Source: Paracoccus sp. SCSIO 75233 (lineage in GTDB: Bacteria; Pseudomonadota; Alphaproteobacteria; Rhodobacterales; Rhodobacteraceae). Taken from it: a stretch of DNA of 64,000 bases. The notes under the pieces are model-generated. The model did not search any database and had not been told where the DNA came from. It saw only the letters and a list, made by a program, of their open reading frames with translations. Where the stretch lies: positions 1,364,001 to 1,428,000 of the forward strand of contig NZ_CP115757.1 in NCBI RefSeq assembly GCF_027912675.1, in the 5' to 3' direction. Shown piece by piece: positions 29,350 to 38,945 of the stretch (position 1 is the first letter of the stretch; each line of letters opens with the position of its first letter). The position numbers were made by a program, and so were the translations under genes.

Positions 29350-31479
29350 TTACCCCTCGATCCGGGTAAAATCCGCGATCTCTCGCCCTGCCGCGCGGAT
29401 GCGGGACAGCAGGTTCAGCCGATTGCGCCGGACGATCTGGTTGTCGGTATTGACCTGAACCGCCTCGAAGAACGCATCAATCGGGGCGCGAAGACCGGCA
29501 ATGGCGGACATGGCGGCAGGGAAATCTTCCTCTGCCACAGCCGCCTTGATCGCCGGTTCGGCGGTATCAAGCGCGGCAAACAGGGCGCGTTCCTCATCTG
29601 TTTCCGCGAATTTCGGATCGGCCCCGAAGCTGTATTCGACGCCGTCCTTTTCCTCGGCCTGCGCCAGAATATTCGACGCCCGCTTGAGCCCCTGCGTCAG
29701 GTTCTGCCCGTCCTCGGTCCTGAGCATATCGTTCAGCGCCGTCGCCCGGTTCACCACCAGCACCAGATCGTCATTGCCGGGCTGTGCGAGCACGGCGTCG
29801 ATGATGTCGTGGCGGATGCCCTGATCGCGGAGATAGACTTTCAGACGGTCGTGGAGGAAGGCGAGGAGGTCGGCGGCAATGTTACCAATCCAGTCTTTTC
29901 CGGTCACCGCACTCATCGCGAGGTCATCGTTGTTTTCAACGACGTACATCGCGCGAGAAGCCATTGAATTTCGTAATAAATCAACAACTTGAAAGCGAAC
30001 CCCATTCCCCAGCACCAACCGAATAACCCCAAGCGCCGCCCGCCGCAGCGCAAACGGATCCTTCGACCCGGTCGGCTTCTCGTCAATCGCCCAGAACCCG
30101 GTCAGCGTGTCGATCTTATCCGCAAGCGCCACGGCGACGGAGACCGGCGCGCTCGGCACATCGTCCGACGGGCCAAGCGGCGAATAGTGATCGCGTGCGG
30201 CATCGGCCACGGCGGCATCCTCGCCCGCCGCAAGCGCGTAGTACCGCCCCATGATGCCCTGCAATTCGGGGAACTCGCCCACCATTTCGCTGCGCAGGTC
30301 CAGCTTGGCCAGCTCCGCCGCGCGGCCCGCCTGATCCGGGTCGGCCCCGACCAAAGGCGCAATCTCGCGCGCAAGCGCCGCAATCCGGGCCACGCGGTCG
30401 GCCTGCGACCCCAGCTTGTTGTGGAAGGTCACGGATTTCAGCCCCTCGGCCCAATCCGCCATCCCGGCCTTCGCCACGCGCAGATCGTTCTGCCAGAAGA
30501 ACGCCGCATCCGACAGCCTCGCTGCCAGCACACGCTGGTTCCCGGCAAGGATCGTCGCGCCATCATCCGGGGTCTCGATATTGGCGACGGTCACAAACCC
30601 CTCGATCCGCCCGGTCTTGGGGTTGCGGGCGGAGAAGAATTTCTGATGCTCCTTCATCGAGGTCTGCAAAACCTCCGGCGGCAGGTCGAGAAACTGCGCC
30701 TCGATCTCCCCCATCAGCGGCACGGGCCATTCGACAAGCCCCGCGACCTCGGCCAGCAGGCCCTTATCCTCGACAATCTCCCAGCCACGGGCGAAGGCGA
30801 GATTTTCGGCCTCCTGCGCAATCGCCGCTTCACGCTCGGCACTGTCCAGCATGACCTTTGCCTGCCGCAGCTTTGCCGCATAATCGTCGAAACTGGTGAC
30901 AGAAAACGCATCCGGCGCCATGAAGCGATGACCGCGCGTCGTGTCGGCCGAGGTAATGCCGTCCACATCGACCGGCACCACCTGCGCGCCTGCCTCATCG
31001 GACAGGATACACAGGATCGAATGCAGCGGACGCACCCAGCGAAGCGACCCTGAACCCCACCTCATCGATTTGGGCCACGGGAAATTGCGGATCGCGGCTG
31101 CCAGCACCTCGCCCACGATCTCCGCCGCCGGACGGCCCGGCTTGTCTATTACTGCGAAATAGACCTGGCCTTTCTTGTCGTCCCGAAGCTCAAGCTGATC
31201 CTTGTTCAGCCCGGTGGAGCGCAAAAACCCCTCAAGCGCCTTCTCCGGTGCATCTGCCCTGGGGCCCTTGCGTTCCTCACGCACGGGTTTGGAGGCCGCA
31301 TCCAGCCCCTCCACCGACAGGGCCAGACGACGCGGCGTAGAAAACGCCCCGGCAGAGCGATAGGTCAGCCCGGCCTCGACCAGACCGTCGGTCACGAGTT
31401 TCTTCAGATCCTCACGCGCCCGCCCCTGCATCCGGGCCGGGATTTCTTCGGAAAACAGTTCGATCAGCAGATCGGGCAT
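29350..31479 (-). CDS. glyS: glycyl-tRNA synthetase beta subunit
   Basis: A 709-residue beta subunit of the alpha2-beta2 bacterial glycyl-tRNA synthetase, responsible for tRNA recognition. It begins [17 protein letters not shown], the typical start, and contains GHRFMAPDAFSV, MKEHQKFFSARN and a C-terminal anticodon-binding-like domain. Its ATG overlaps the stop of the DUF6446 gene by one base (31479). The alpha subunit lies upstream on the same strand, separated by that small gene. Confidence 0.95.
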   Translation of the reverse strand: MPDLLIELFSEEIPARMQGRAREDLKKLVTDGLVEAGLTYRSAGAFSTPRRLALSVEGLDAASKPVREERKGPRADAPEKALEGFLRSTGLNKDQLELRDDKKGQVYFAVIDKPGRPAAEIVGEVLAAAIRNFPWPKSMRWGSGSLRWVRPLHSILCILSDEAGAQVVPVDVDGITSADTTRGHRFMAPDAFSVTSFDDYAAKLRQAKVMLDSAEREAAIAQEAENLAFARGWEIVEDKGLLAEVAGLVEWPVPLMGEIEAQFLDLPPEVLQTSMKEHQKFFSARNPKTGRIEGFVTVANIETPDDGATILAGNQRVLAARLSDAAFFWQNDLRVAKAGMADWAEGLKSVTFHNKLGSQADRVARIAALAREIAPLVGADPDQAGRAAELAKLDLRSEMVGEFPELQGIMGRYYALAAGEDAAVADAARDHYSPLGPSDDVPSAPVSVAVALADKIDTLTGFWAIDEKPTGSKDPFALRRAALGVIRLVLGNGVRFQVVDLLRNSMASRAMYVVENNDDLAMSAVTGKDWIGNIAADLLAFLHDRLKVYLRDQGIRHDIIDAVLAQPGNDDLVLVVNRATALNDMLRTEDGQNLTQGLKRASNILAQAEEKDGVEYSFGADPKFAETDEERALFAALDTAEPAIKAAVAEEDFPAAMSAIAGLRAPIDAFFEAVQVNTDNQIVRRNRLNLLSRIRAAGREIADFTRIEG

Positions 31480-31952
31480 CAGTCCATCACTCCGCGTTCG
31501 GGGGTCTTGTCGTTAATCTGGTGCCAGCCATAGGCGCGGCCATCGGGATAGACGGCAATCACCCGGTCCACATCCGGGGCGATTTCCGACTGGCCGAGCC
31601 AGGCGGTCGCGGCACCGGATTCGAGATCATGGCCGATCTGTTCGGCATCGAAACAGTCGAACCAGCCCGGCCCGTAAAGCGGCGTCGGGTCGGCATAGGG
31701 TTCGGCGTCGCCGGGCAGCGCCTCCGTCACGCGAAAACAGGCGCGCCATCGATGCGGGGCGCTGCCGGCGTCGATGGCCTGAATATCCGCGACGGCAAGC
31801 GCGACCTGCTGGCCGCCCGCCGTCACCTCCAGCGTCACATCCGCCGGATCGATCCTGTCGTAATAGGCGTATTCCTGCGCGTACCACACCCCGCCGCCAA
31901 CCGCGACGGCGGACCCCAGTATCGCCAGAACCGCAACCTTGCCCCAGTTCAT
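31479..31952 (-). CDS. DUF6446 family protein between glyQ and glyS
   Basis: A 157-residue protein with an N-terminal membrane anchor ([28 protein letters not shown]) and a periplasmic domain containing [22 protein letters not shown] and [18 protein letters not shown]. Two cysteines (in RACF and FDCF) may form a disulfide. It matches the DUF6446 family, which I associate with glycyl-tRNA synthetase loci of Rhodobacterales. ATG 31952 overlaps the glyQ TGA (ATGA) and its stop abuts glyS, so all three are translationally coupled. Role unknown. Confidence 0.83.
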   Translation of the reverse strand: MNWGKVAVLAILGSAVAVGGGVWYAQEYAYYDRIDPADVTLEVTAGGQQVALAVADIQAIDAGSAPHRWRACFRVTEALPGDAEPYADPTPLYGPGWFDCFDAEQIGHDLESGAATAWLGQSEIAPDVDRVIAVYPDGRAYGWHQINDKTPERGVMD

Positions 31953-32881
31953 TCCGCGGCCTGCGCCAACGGCGTTTGCATGAACAGATCGGCGCATTTC
32001 TTGGTCAGTGCCCGCACCCGGCGGATATAATCGGCGCGTTCGGTGACGGAGATCACCCCGCGCGCATCCAGCAGGTTGAACACATGGCTGGCCTTGATCG
32101 CCTGATCGTAAGCCGGATGCGCCATCAGGATACGCCGCCCGGCGCTGTCCTCTTCGGCGGCGGAGACGATACGCTCGCACTCCTCCTCCGCATCCCTGAA
32201 GTGCTGGAACAGCATCCCGGTATCGGCCTGATCGAAGTTCCAGCGGGAATATTCCTCTTCGGTCTGGCGGAAGATGTCGCTGTATTTCAGCGGGATCGGG
32301 CTGTCAGGATCGTTGAACGGCATGTCCATCACATGCTCCGCCCCCAGCACGTACATCGCCAGCCGTTCCAGACCGTAGGTCAGCTCGCCCGAAACCGGGT
32401 GACAGTCATAACCCGCGACCTGCTGGAAATAGGTGAACTGGCTGACCTCCATCCCGTCGCACCAGACCTCCCAGCCCAGCCCCCAGGCGCCGAGCGTGGG
32501 CGATTCCCAGTCATCCTCGACGAAGCGGACATCATGGACCAGCGGGTCCAGACCGATGGCACGCAGGCTGTCGAGATACAGTTCCTGCAAATTCGGCGGG
32601 TTGGGTTTGATGATGACCTGATACTGATAATAATGCTGCAGCCGGTTCGGGTTCTCGCCATAGCGCCCGTCGGTCGGGCGACGCGAGGGCTGGACATAGG
32701 CCGCGGCCCACGGCTTTGCGCCCAGCGAGCGCAGCGTCGTCGCCGGGTGAAACGTCCCCGCACCGACCTCCATGTCATAAGGTTGCAGCACCGCACAGCC
32801 GGATTTCGCCCAATGATTCTGAAGCCGCAGGATCACATCCTGAAAACAACGTGGCTTGTCGCCGTCACGGGGGCTGGTCAT
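31949..32881 (-). CDS. glyQ: glycyl-tRNA synthetase alpha subunit
   Basis: A 310-residue catalytic alpha subunit. [40 protein letters not shown] is the diagnostic opening, followed by [50 protein letters not shown] and [10 protein letters not shown] (class II motifs). Unlike the eukaryotic-type single-chain enzyme, this organism has the split form. It heads the glyQ-DUF6446-glyS operon; about 110 bases upstream separate it from the divergent SPOR-like gene. Confidence 0.96.
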   Translation of the reverse strand: MTSPRDGDKPRCFQDVILRLQNHWAKSGCAVLQPYDMEVGAGTFHPATTLRSLGAKPWAAAYVQPSRRPTDGRYGENPNRLQHYYQYQVIIKPNPPNLQELYLDSLRAIGLDPLVHDVRFVEDDWESPTLGAWGLGWEVWCDGMEVSQFTYFQQVAGYDCHPVSGELTYGLERLAMYVLGAEHVMDMPFNDPDSPIPLKYSDIFRQTEEEYSRWNFDQADTGMLFQHFRDAEEECERIVSAAEEDSAGRRILMAHPAYDQAIKASHVFNLLDARGVISVTERADYIRRVRALTKKCADLFMQTPLAQAAE

Positions 32882-32991
32882 CGGGGCATCCTTTTTCGTA
32901 TGTCTGCCAAACGCCCGCGTGTTCTAGGCGCGGCGCGACATATGGTCAATCGGACGGGTAACGGCCCTCCGGCAAAGGGGCAAGAGACAGG

Positions 32992-34491
32992 ATGAAACGC
33001 ATCGCGATATTGCTGCTGACGGCAGCGCTTCCGGGGATGGCTCTGGCTGAGGACGTCTATATCCGGGTCGAGGCAAAGCGCGGCCAGCAAGCGGCGGCGC
33101 AGGCAGCGGAAGGCTGGCAGTCAAGGGTGCAGGGGCTGCCGGTGGTGACCTTCCCGCTTGGCACGACATGGACCGCAATCGCCTTCGGGCCGCTGCCGCG
33201 CGAGGATGCGGAGGCCCGGATGGCCGCGCTGAAAAACGCCCGCACGATCCCGGCTGACAGTCTGCTGACCCCGGCAGAGGGGATCGCAGCCGTCGCCGTG
33301 GCTGACAACCGCGCGGATCAGACCGGCGCGGACAGCGTCACAGAGGCGGCGCAGGATACGGACGAGGCGCAGGCGGCGACGGTCGCCACGGGCGAGACCG
33401 GCTCCGAAGCTCAGGACATCGCCACCCCGCAACCTGCGGCACCGCCGCCCCCGGCATCCTATATCCGGCTGGAATCCTTCAACAACCGGGCGGAGGCTGA
33501 TGCCGCACTGACCCGCTGGCGCGAAACCATTCCCGAGGCCGGGATGTGGGACATGCCGAATGGCTGGTTCGGCATCGCTGTCGGCCCGTTCAGCGAGGAA
33601 GGGGCGGATCAGTGGCTTGCCGCGCTGAAAGGTGGCGAGGCGATCCCTGCCGACAGCCTGATTTCCTCCGCCGCCGATATGGGCAGCGTGGCGGATGCCG
33701 GCACGGCCCCCGATTGGCCGCTCGCCCCGGAGGCACCGCCCGAAATGCCGCCCGTGGCCGAGGTGCAGGAGATCCTCGCTTGGGCGGGTTTCTATGACGG
33801 CAAGATTGACGGCCAGACCGGCCCCATGACCCGCGCCGCCATTGCCGCCGAACTCGCCTCGCAGCGACAGACCCCGGACGCGGCGACCGCGATCCTGAAC
33901 CTGATGGCGCAGCGGGAGGCGTGGCGCAATGAACTCGGTCTCGGCAAGCTGAGCGACGATCATACCGGGCTGTCGGTCATCGCACCGACCGCGAAACTTG
34001 TCCATCAGCGCAACGAACGGGCGCTGTCAATCTATGGCCCCAAGGATGAATCGGGCGCGGCACTGATTCTCTTTTCGCAACCCGGTGGCCAGCAGGAGAT
34101 GGTGGATATGACCGGGCTGGTCACAGCACTCGGCTGGGTGCCACGCCCCGAGCGGGAAATCGGCAACGGCTCCGCCCGGCTTTACGGACGGAACGATACC
34201 CATATCGGCGAAGCCCGTGCCCGCGTCTCTGACGGCAATGTCGAGGGCTGGGTGCTGATCTGGCCGGTCGAGGACGCCGAAAACGCACCGCGCATCGTTC
34301 AGGAAATCGCCGGCAGCCTGACCCGCGAACAACCGCCTCGTGCGGATCGCGACACAGCCGCCGCCGTGGAGGCCGCAGCGACCGCGGAAACGGTTCAGGA
34401 CGCCAGCGAAGACGCCGCGCAGCAACCGGCGACCGGCAGGGAGCCCATCGTTCTGGGGACGGATATCAACGCAGCCCCCGCACAGCAGTAA
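32992..34491 (+). CDS. exported SPOR-like/peptidoglycan-binding-like protein
   Basis: A 499-residue secreted or periplasmic protein with a signal peptide (IAILLLTAALPGMALA). Two similar modules follow: the first has GPLPREDAEARMAALKNA then IPADSLLTP, the second GPFSEEGADQWLAALKGG then IPADSLISS, a clear internal duplication like tandem SPOR-type repeats. A peptidoglycan-binding-1-like segment (VQEILAWAGFYDGKIDGQTG) follows, then an unidentified C-terminal domain and a low-complexity Ala/Glu tail. SPOR and peptidoglycan-binding-1 domains bind cell-wall glycan, so a cell-wall role is inferred. Enzyme activity is not evident. Confidence 0.75.
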   Translation: MKRIAILLLTAALPGMALAEDVYIRVEAKRGQQAAAQAAEGWQSRVQGLPVVTFPLGTTWTAIAFGPLPREDAEARMAALKNARTIPADSLLTPAEGIAAVAVADNRADQTGADSVTEAAQDTDEAQAATVATGETGSEAQDIATPQPAAPPPPASYIRLESFNNRAEADAALTRWRETIPEAGMWDMPNGWFGIAVGPFSEEGADQWLAALKGGEAIPADSLISSAADMGSVADAGTAPDWPLAPEAPPEMPPVAEVQEILAWAGFYDGKIDGQTGPMTRAAIAAELASQRQTPDAATAILNLMAQREAWRNELGLGKLSDDHTGLSVIAPTAKLVHQRNERALSIYGPKDESGAALILFSQPGGQQEMVDMTGLVTALGWVPRPEREIGNGSARLYGRNDTHIGEARARVSDGNVEGWVLIWPVEDAENAPRIVQEIAGSLTREQPPRADRDTAAAVEAAATAETVQDASEDAAQQPATGREPIVLGTDINAAPAQQ

Positions 34492-34504
34492 TCACCTGCG
34501 CGAA

Positions 34505-34535
34505 ACGGGGTCGCGGGTTTTCCCCGCTGCCCCGT
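34505..34535. terminator. hairpin between convergent SPOR-like and TrkH genes
   Basis: ACGGGG...CCCCGT and inner GCGGG...CCCGC pair around a TTTT loop. It sits in the 55-base gap between two convergent genes and could terminate both transcripts, although no T-run follows the stem. Confidence 0.45.
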
Positions 34536-34546
34536 CATGATTCCCC

Positions 34547-35998
34547 TCAGCCCCGCCAGAAACGCGGCAGCAACAGCACCAGCACGCTCATCAGTTCGAG
34601 CCTGCCGAGATACATCCCGATGCTCATCATCCACTTGGCGGAATCCGGGAAACGCTGGATGCTGCCATTGCTGGTCACCTCCGGTCCCCAGACCGGGCCA
34701 ATATTGGCAATCGCCGTCCACGCCCCGGTCAGCGCGGTTTTCGGATGCAGTCCGGTCAGCGCCAGCCCGACGATCAGCAGCCCGAATGTCAGGGTGAACA
34801 TGGTGAAAAAGGCCATCACCGAATCGACCACGTCCTGCTCCAGCCGCTTGCCGCCCAGACGCAGCGGATACAGCCGGTGCGGCGACTGCATCCGGCGGAT
34901 CTGCGCGCGCACGGCCTGAAACAGCACCTGATAGCGGAACACCTTGACCGAACAGCCGGTGGAGCCGGTACAGCCCCCGATCAGCGCCACGCAGAACAGC
35001 ACAACGAACGGCAGATGCCCCCAAAGCAGCACATTGGTCGATGCGAAGCCGGTGCCGGAGAACACGGTGATGACGTTGAACGTGGTCTCCCGGATCACGT
35101 CCCACGGATCGGCGGTCTGGTGGATGTAAAGCAGCCGGTAGATCACGATGACCGAGATCGAATACAGAACCCAGCGGAGATACAGCCGCACCTGCCGGTC
35201 CCGCCAGATCGGCATGAAATCGCCCCGGACCGCCTGCACCATACGCACGAACGGGATCGAGGCGAGGATCATGAACACCGTCGCCACCCATTCCGCCGGA
35301 CCGATATAGGCGCCGAAACTCGCGTCACGGCTGGAAAACCCGCCGGTCGAACAGGTGGTCAGCGCATGCAGCACCGCGTCGTAAAAGCTCATTCCGGTGA
35401 TGACATACATCAGCGCGCAGGCGACGGTGATGCCAAGATAGATCCAGGTCATCTCCGCCGCGATCTGACCGGCGCGCGGCAGCACCTTGCCAAGCGTGTC
35501 GAACCCTTCCGACCGGAAGAACTGCATCCCGCCGACCTTCATCACCGGCAGAAACACCATTGCCACCACGACGATCCCCAGCCCGCCCGACCATTGCAGG
35601 ATCGCGCGCCACATATTCGTCCCCGGCGACAGCGTGTCGAGCGACGGGATCACCGTCGTGCCCGTGGTGGTCAGCCCCGACATCGATTCGAAAAACGCGT
35701 CGGTGAAATTCAGCCCCGGATCGCCCAGCATCAGCGGCACCGCCCCCGCCAGCGGCAGCACCAGCCACAGACCGGAGGTCAGCAGAAAGCTCTGCTCGAT
35801 CGTCAGGCTGCGCGAAACGGAATGCGTCGCCACCACCACCAGACCGGAGGCGACAAGGATCAGAACCATCGACTGCGCCATCATCGACCAGTTCGGATGC
35901 CCGGCCTGATAGTCGATCAGGGTCGGAAAGATCATCAACGCCCCGAGTGCGAAGGTGATCCTGCCGATGATATGGGCAACGGGGCGGACATCTATCAT
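34547..35998 (-). CDS. trkH: TrkH-family potassium uptake protein
   Basis: A 483-residue K+ transporter subunit with four pore-loop repeats. The filter segments are visible as GLTTTGTTVI, TCSTGGFSS, FSGTGFAS and AIANIGPVW, each with the central Gly that lines the K+ path. About ten membrane helices cover the chain. TrkH works with the cytoplasmic NAD-binding gate TrkA, which is not in this window. The ATG at 35998 begins MIDVRPVAHIIGRITFALG. Confidence 0.93.
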   Translation of the reverse strand: MIDVRPVAHIIGRITFALGALMIFPTLIDYQAGHPNWSMMAQSMVLILVASGLVVVATHSVSRSLTIEQSFLLTSGLWLVLPLAGAVPLMLGDPGLNFTDAFFESMSGLTTTGTTVIPSLDTLSPGTNMWRAILQWSGGLGIVVVAMVFLPVMKVGGMQFFRSEGFDTLGKVLPRAGQIAAEMTWIYLGITVACALMYVITGMSFYDAVLHALTTCSTGGFSSRDASFGAYIGPAEWVATVFMILASIPFVRMVQAVRGDFMPIWRDRQVRLYLRWVLYSISVIVIYRLLYIHQTADPWDVIRETTFNVITVFSGTGFASTNVLLWGHLPFVVLFCVALIGGCTGSTGCSVKVFRYQVLFQAVRAQIRRMQSPHRLYPLRLGGKRLEQDVVDSVMAFFTMFTLTFGLLIVGLALTGLHPKTALTGAWTAIANIGPVWGPEVTSNGSIQRFPDSAKWMMSIGMYLGRLELMSVLVLLLPRFWRG

Positions 35999-36066
35999 GG
36001 CATCTGATTGCCGCGCCTGCCCGGAGCCGTCAAGCCGATCCGGCGCGGCATTCCAGCCGCAACCCC

Positions 36067-37053
36067 TCAGGCAGCGGCGGTTTCATCCTCCGGCACCGGG
36101 TTGTGACAGGCAAAGCAATGATCCCCGCCCTGCAATTCCGGCTCTACCTTCTGACACTCATCCAGCCTGCGCCAGCAGCGCGGATTGAACGCGCAGCCCT
36201 GCGGTTTCGCCATCGGCGACGGCAATTCGCCCTGCAACCTGATCCGCTCCTTCCGCAGGGCCGGATCGGCGGCAGGCGTCGCGGACATCAGCGCCTTGGT
36301 ATAGGGATGGCGCGGCGCGTCGAAGATCACGTCTTTCGGCCCGATTTCAACCGGCTTGCCCAGATAGATCACCATCACCTCATCGGCCAGATGGCGGACC
36401 ACGGACAGATCGTGGCTGACGAACAGATAGGCGAGGTCCATCCGCTCCTGCAAATCCATCAGCAGATTCAGCACCTGGCTCTGGATCGACAGATCGAGCG
36501 CGGAGACGGGTTCATCCAGCACAAGAATCTTCGGCTCCAGCATCAGCGCGCGCGCCACGGCAACCCGCTGACGCTGCCCGCCGGAGAACATATGCGGATA
36601 GCGGTCGAAATGTTCGGGCCGCAGCCCGACCATGGTCAGCATCTCCCGCGCGCGGGCGTCACGCTCCGCCGCCGGTATGTCGGGACGGTTGAGCAGCAGC
36701 GGCTCCATCAGCGTCTGGCCGATGGTCTGGCGGGGGTTGAGGCTGCCATAGGGGTCCTGAAACACGATCTGGACCATCGCCCGCAGGTCACGGTCGCGGC
36801 TGGCACCTTCCGGGCCGATCTTCTTGCCCCCGATCACCAGTTCGCCTTCGGTCGGCGGCTCGATCATCGTCACCACGCGGGCCAGCGTCGATTTGCCTGA
36901 GCCGGATTCGCCGACGACAGCCAGCGTCTTTCCGGGTGTCAGCGTAAAGCTCGCCCCGTCAAGCGCTCGCAACGTGGCGGCGGGCTGCATGAAACCGCCC
37001 TTGATTTCGTAATGGCGTTTCAGATTGGTGGCTGTGAGGACGGGCTCGGTCAT
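36067..37053 (-). CDS. dppF: dipeptide ABC transporter ATP-binding protein DppF
   Basis: A 328-residue ATPase: Walker [10 protein letters not shown], signature FSGGQRQRVAVARAL, Walker B KILVLDEPVSALD. The C-terminal oligopeptide/dipeptide domain ends in the Cys-rich CAFNPRCWRRLDECQ...CFACHNP stretch that is common in DppF/OppF. It is last of the five-gene dpp operon, and its start overlaps the dppD stop by 4 bases. Substrate assignment rests on the close DppA-type binding protein at the head of the operon. Confidence 0.92.
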   Translation of the reverse strand: MTEPVLTATNLKRHYEIKGGFMQPAATLRALDGASFTLTPGKTLAVVGESGSGKSTLARVVTMIEPPTEGELVIGGKKIGPEGASRDRDLRAMVQIVFQDPYGSLNPRQTIGQTLMEPLLLNRPDIPAAERDARAREMLTMVGLRPEHFDRYPHMFSGGQRQRVAVARALMLEPKILVLDEPVSALDLSIQSQVLNLLMDLQERMDLAYLFVSHDLSVVRHLADEVMVIYLGKPVEIGPKDVIFDAPRHPYTKALMSATPAADPALRKERIRLQGELPSPMAKPQGCAFNPRCWRRLDECQKVEPELQGGDHCFACHNPVPEDETAAA

Positions 37054-38039
37054 GCGGCGCTCTCCTTCCCGGTCGGCTGGCCGTTATCCAGCGGGTAGTG
37101 ACACAGCGCATGGCCCATCCCCGCCCCGGCGGGCACAGGCTGTTCGGTCTTGCAGCGCGCATCGGCGAATTTGCAACGGGGCGAGAACAGGCACCCCGCT
37201 GGCCGGTCGAACTGCCCCGGCACGACACCGGGGATGGTCGGCAGCTTCCGCTCCGTCGCGCGTTCGGGCAGCGCGGCCAGCAGCGCGGCGGTGTAGGGGT
37301 GATGCGGGTCGTCGAACAACCCCTGCACATCCTGCAACTCCACCCGCTGCCCGGCATATTGGACCTGCACGCGCTCCACAGTCTCGGCAACCACGCCCAT
37401 GTCATGGGTGATCAGAACAAGCGCCATCCCGGTTTCTTCCTGCAACCCGGTCAGCAATTCGAGGATCTGCGCCTGAATGGTTACATCAAGCGCCGTCGTC
37501 GGCTCATCCGCGATCAGCAGCTTGGGCTTGTTGGCCAGCGCCATCGCGATCATGGCCCGCTGGCTCATCCCGCCGGAAAGCTGGTGCGGGTAAGCCTTCA
37601 GCCGCTTTTCCGGCGCGGGTATGCCGACCTGCTGCATCAGTTCCAGCGCGCGATCCTGCTGCTGGCGGCGGTTCAGGCTGGTATGTTTGCGCAGACTCTC
37701 CTTGATCTGCCAGCCGATCGTGAAGGCCGGGTTCAGCGAGGACATCGGTTCCTGAAAGATCATCGACATGTCCTTGCCGATGATCTTTCGCCGCGCCCGG
37801 GCAGAGATGGTGCGCAGATCGTGGCCGTCAAACGCCATCTTGTCGGCGGTCACGGTCGCGGTCCACGGCAACAGCCCCATGATCGCCAGCATGGAGACCG
37901 ACTTGCCGGAGCCGGACTCGCCCACGATAGCCAGCAGATCGCCCTCGTCGACGGTGACATCGACCCCGTCCACGGCCCGGAAACTGCCGGAATGTGTGGC
38001 GAAATCGACGGTCAGATTGCGGATTTCCAGTAATGGCAT
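37050..38039 (-). CDS. dppD: dipeptide ABC transporter ATP-binding protein DppD
   Basis: A 329-residue ATPase with Walker [11 protein letters not shown], signature [16 protein letters not shown], Walker [13 protein letters not shown] and a C-terminal Cys-rich tail ([14 protein letters not shown]). It forms the ATPase heterodimer with DppF. The ATG at 38039 begins [13 protein letters not shown], just after the dppC stop. The N-terminus IRNLTVDF is typical of the subunit. Confidence 0.92.
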   Translation of the reverse strand: MPLLEIRNLTVDFATHSGSFRAVDGVDVTVDEGDLLAIVGESGSGKSVSMLAIMGLLPWTATVTADKMAFDGHDLRTISARARRKIIGKDMSMIFQEPMSSLNPAFTIGWQIKESLRKHTSLNRRQQQDRALELMQQVGIPAPEKRLKAYPHQLSGGMSQRAMIAMALANKPKLLIADEPTTALDVTIQAQILELLTGLQEETGMALVLITHDMGVVAETVERVQVQYAGQRVELQDVQGLFDDPHHPYTAALLAALPERATERKLPTIPGVVPGQFDRPAGCLFSPRCKFADARCKTEQPVPAGAGMGHALCHYPLDNGQPTGKESAA

Positions 38040-38042
38040 GGC

Positions 38043-38942
38043 TCAGCTCCGCTTCAGTTTCGGGTCAAGCGCGTCGCGCAGACCGTCGCCCATCAGGTTG
38101 ATCGCCAGCACGGTGATCAGGATGCAGAGGCCGGGGAACGTCACGACCCAGGGCGCGCGCAGCATGAATTCACGCGATTCCGCCAGCATCGTGCCCCATT
38201 CCGGCGTCGGCGGCTGCGCGCCCATACCGAGAAAGCCAAGCGCCGCCGCATCCAGAACAGCGGTCGAAAACGACAGCGCCGACTGCACGATGATCGGGGC
38301 GAGGCAGTTGGGCAGGACCGTGCGGAACATGATCCTGATCCTGCGCCCGCCCGCGATCCGTGCGGCCGTGACGTAATCCTTCGACCGCTCCGTCATCACC
38401 GCCGCGCGGGTCAGGCGGACGAAATGCGGTTGCAGGACGATGGCGATGGCGATCATCGCGTTCAGAAGGCTGGGCCCGAGGATCGCGACCAGCACCAGCG
38501 CCAGCAACAGGCTCGGGAAAGACAGGATGATGTCCATCAGCCGCATGATCAGCGTATCGAGCCAGTTCGGCGCGAACCCCGCGACCACACCAGTCAGCAC
38601 CCCGAAGAAGGTCGCGACGCTGACCACCACAACCCCGATGAAGAAGGAGAACCGCGCCCCGTAGATCAGCCGGGACAGCAGATCGCGACCGACCGCATCG
38701 GTGCCAAGCAGGAACCGGGTCGATCCCCCCTCCTGCCACGCCGGCGGCACGAGAAGCGCGTCACGATACTGCGCATCCGGCGCATATGGCGCCAGCAGCG
38801 GCGCGAAGGCGGCGACGAACAGAAATGCGAGGAATACGAACAGCCCGATGACCGCGCCGCGATTTTCTGAAAAGGAGGACCAGAACTCGCGCAGGCGGGA
38901 TGGCGGGGCGGTCGGTGTGGTCTGGCTGGCTGTCTCTGTCAT
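38043..38942 (-). CDS. dppC: dipeptide ABC transporter permease DppC
   Basis: A 299-residue inner-membrane permease with an N-terminal hydrophilic segment and about six helices. The region LLGTDAVGRDLLSRLIYGARFSFFIGV is the DppC-type signature and the EAA loop is at AARIAGGRRIRIMFRTVLPN. It dimerises with DppB to form the channel. Three bases separate it from dppB and dppD on either side, consistent with one mRNA. Confidence 0.92.
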   Translation of the reverse strand: MTETASQTTPTAPPSRLREFWSSFSENRGAVIGLFVFLAFLFVAAFAPLLAPYAPDAQYRDALLVPPAWQEGGSTRFLLGTDAVGRDLLSRLIYGARFSFFIGVVVVSVATFFGVLTGVVAGFAPNWLDTLIMRLMDIILSFPSLLLALVLVAILGPSLLNAMIAIAIVLQPHFVRLTRAAVMTERSKDYVTAARIAGGRRIRIMFRTVLPNCLAPIIVQSALSFSTAVLDAAALGFLGMGAQPPTPEWGTMLAESREFMLRAPWVVTFPGLCILITVLAINLMGDGLRDALDPKLKRS

Positions 38943-38945
38943 CGC

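Noticed and set aside
27336..29369. Long plus-strand reading frame antisense to alaS
   Set aside because: High GC leaves few stops in the frame opposite alaS. It has no recognisable domain and alaS is unmistakable.
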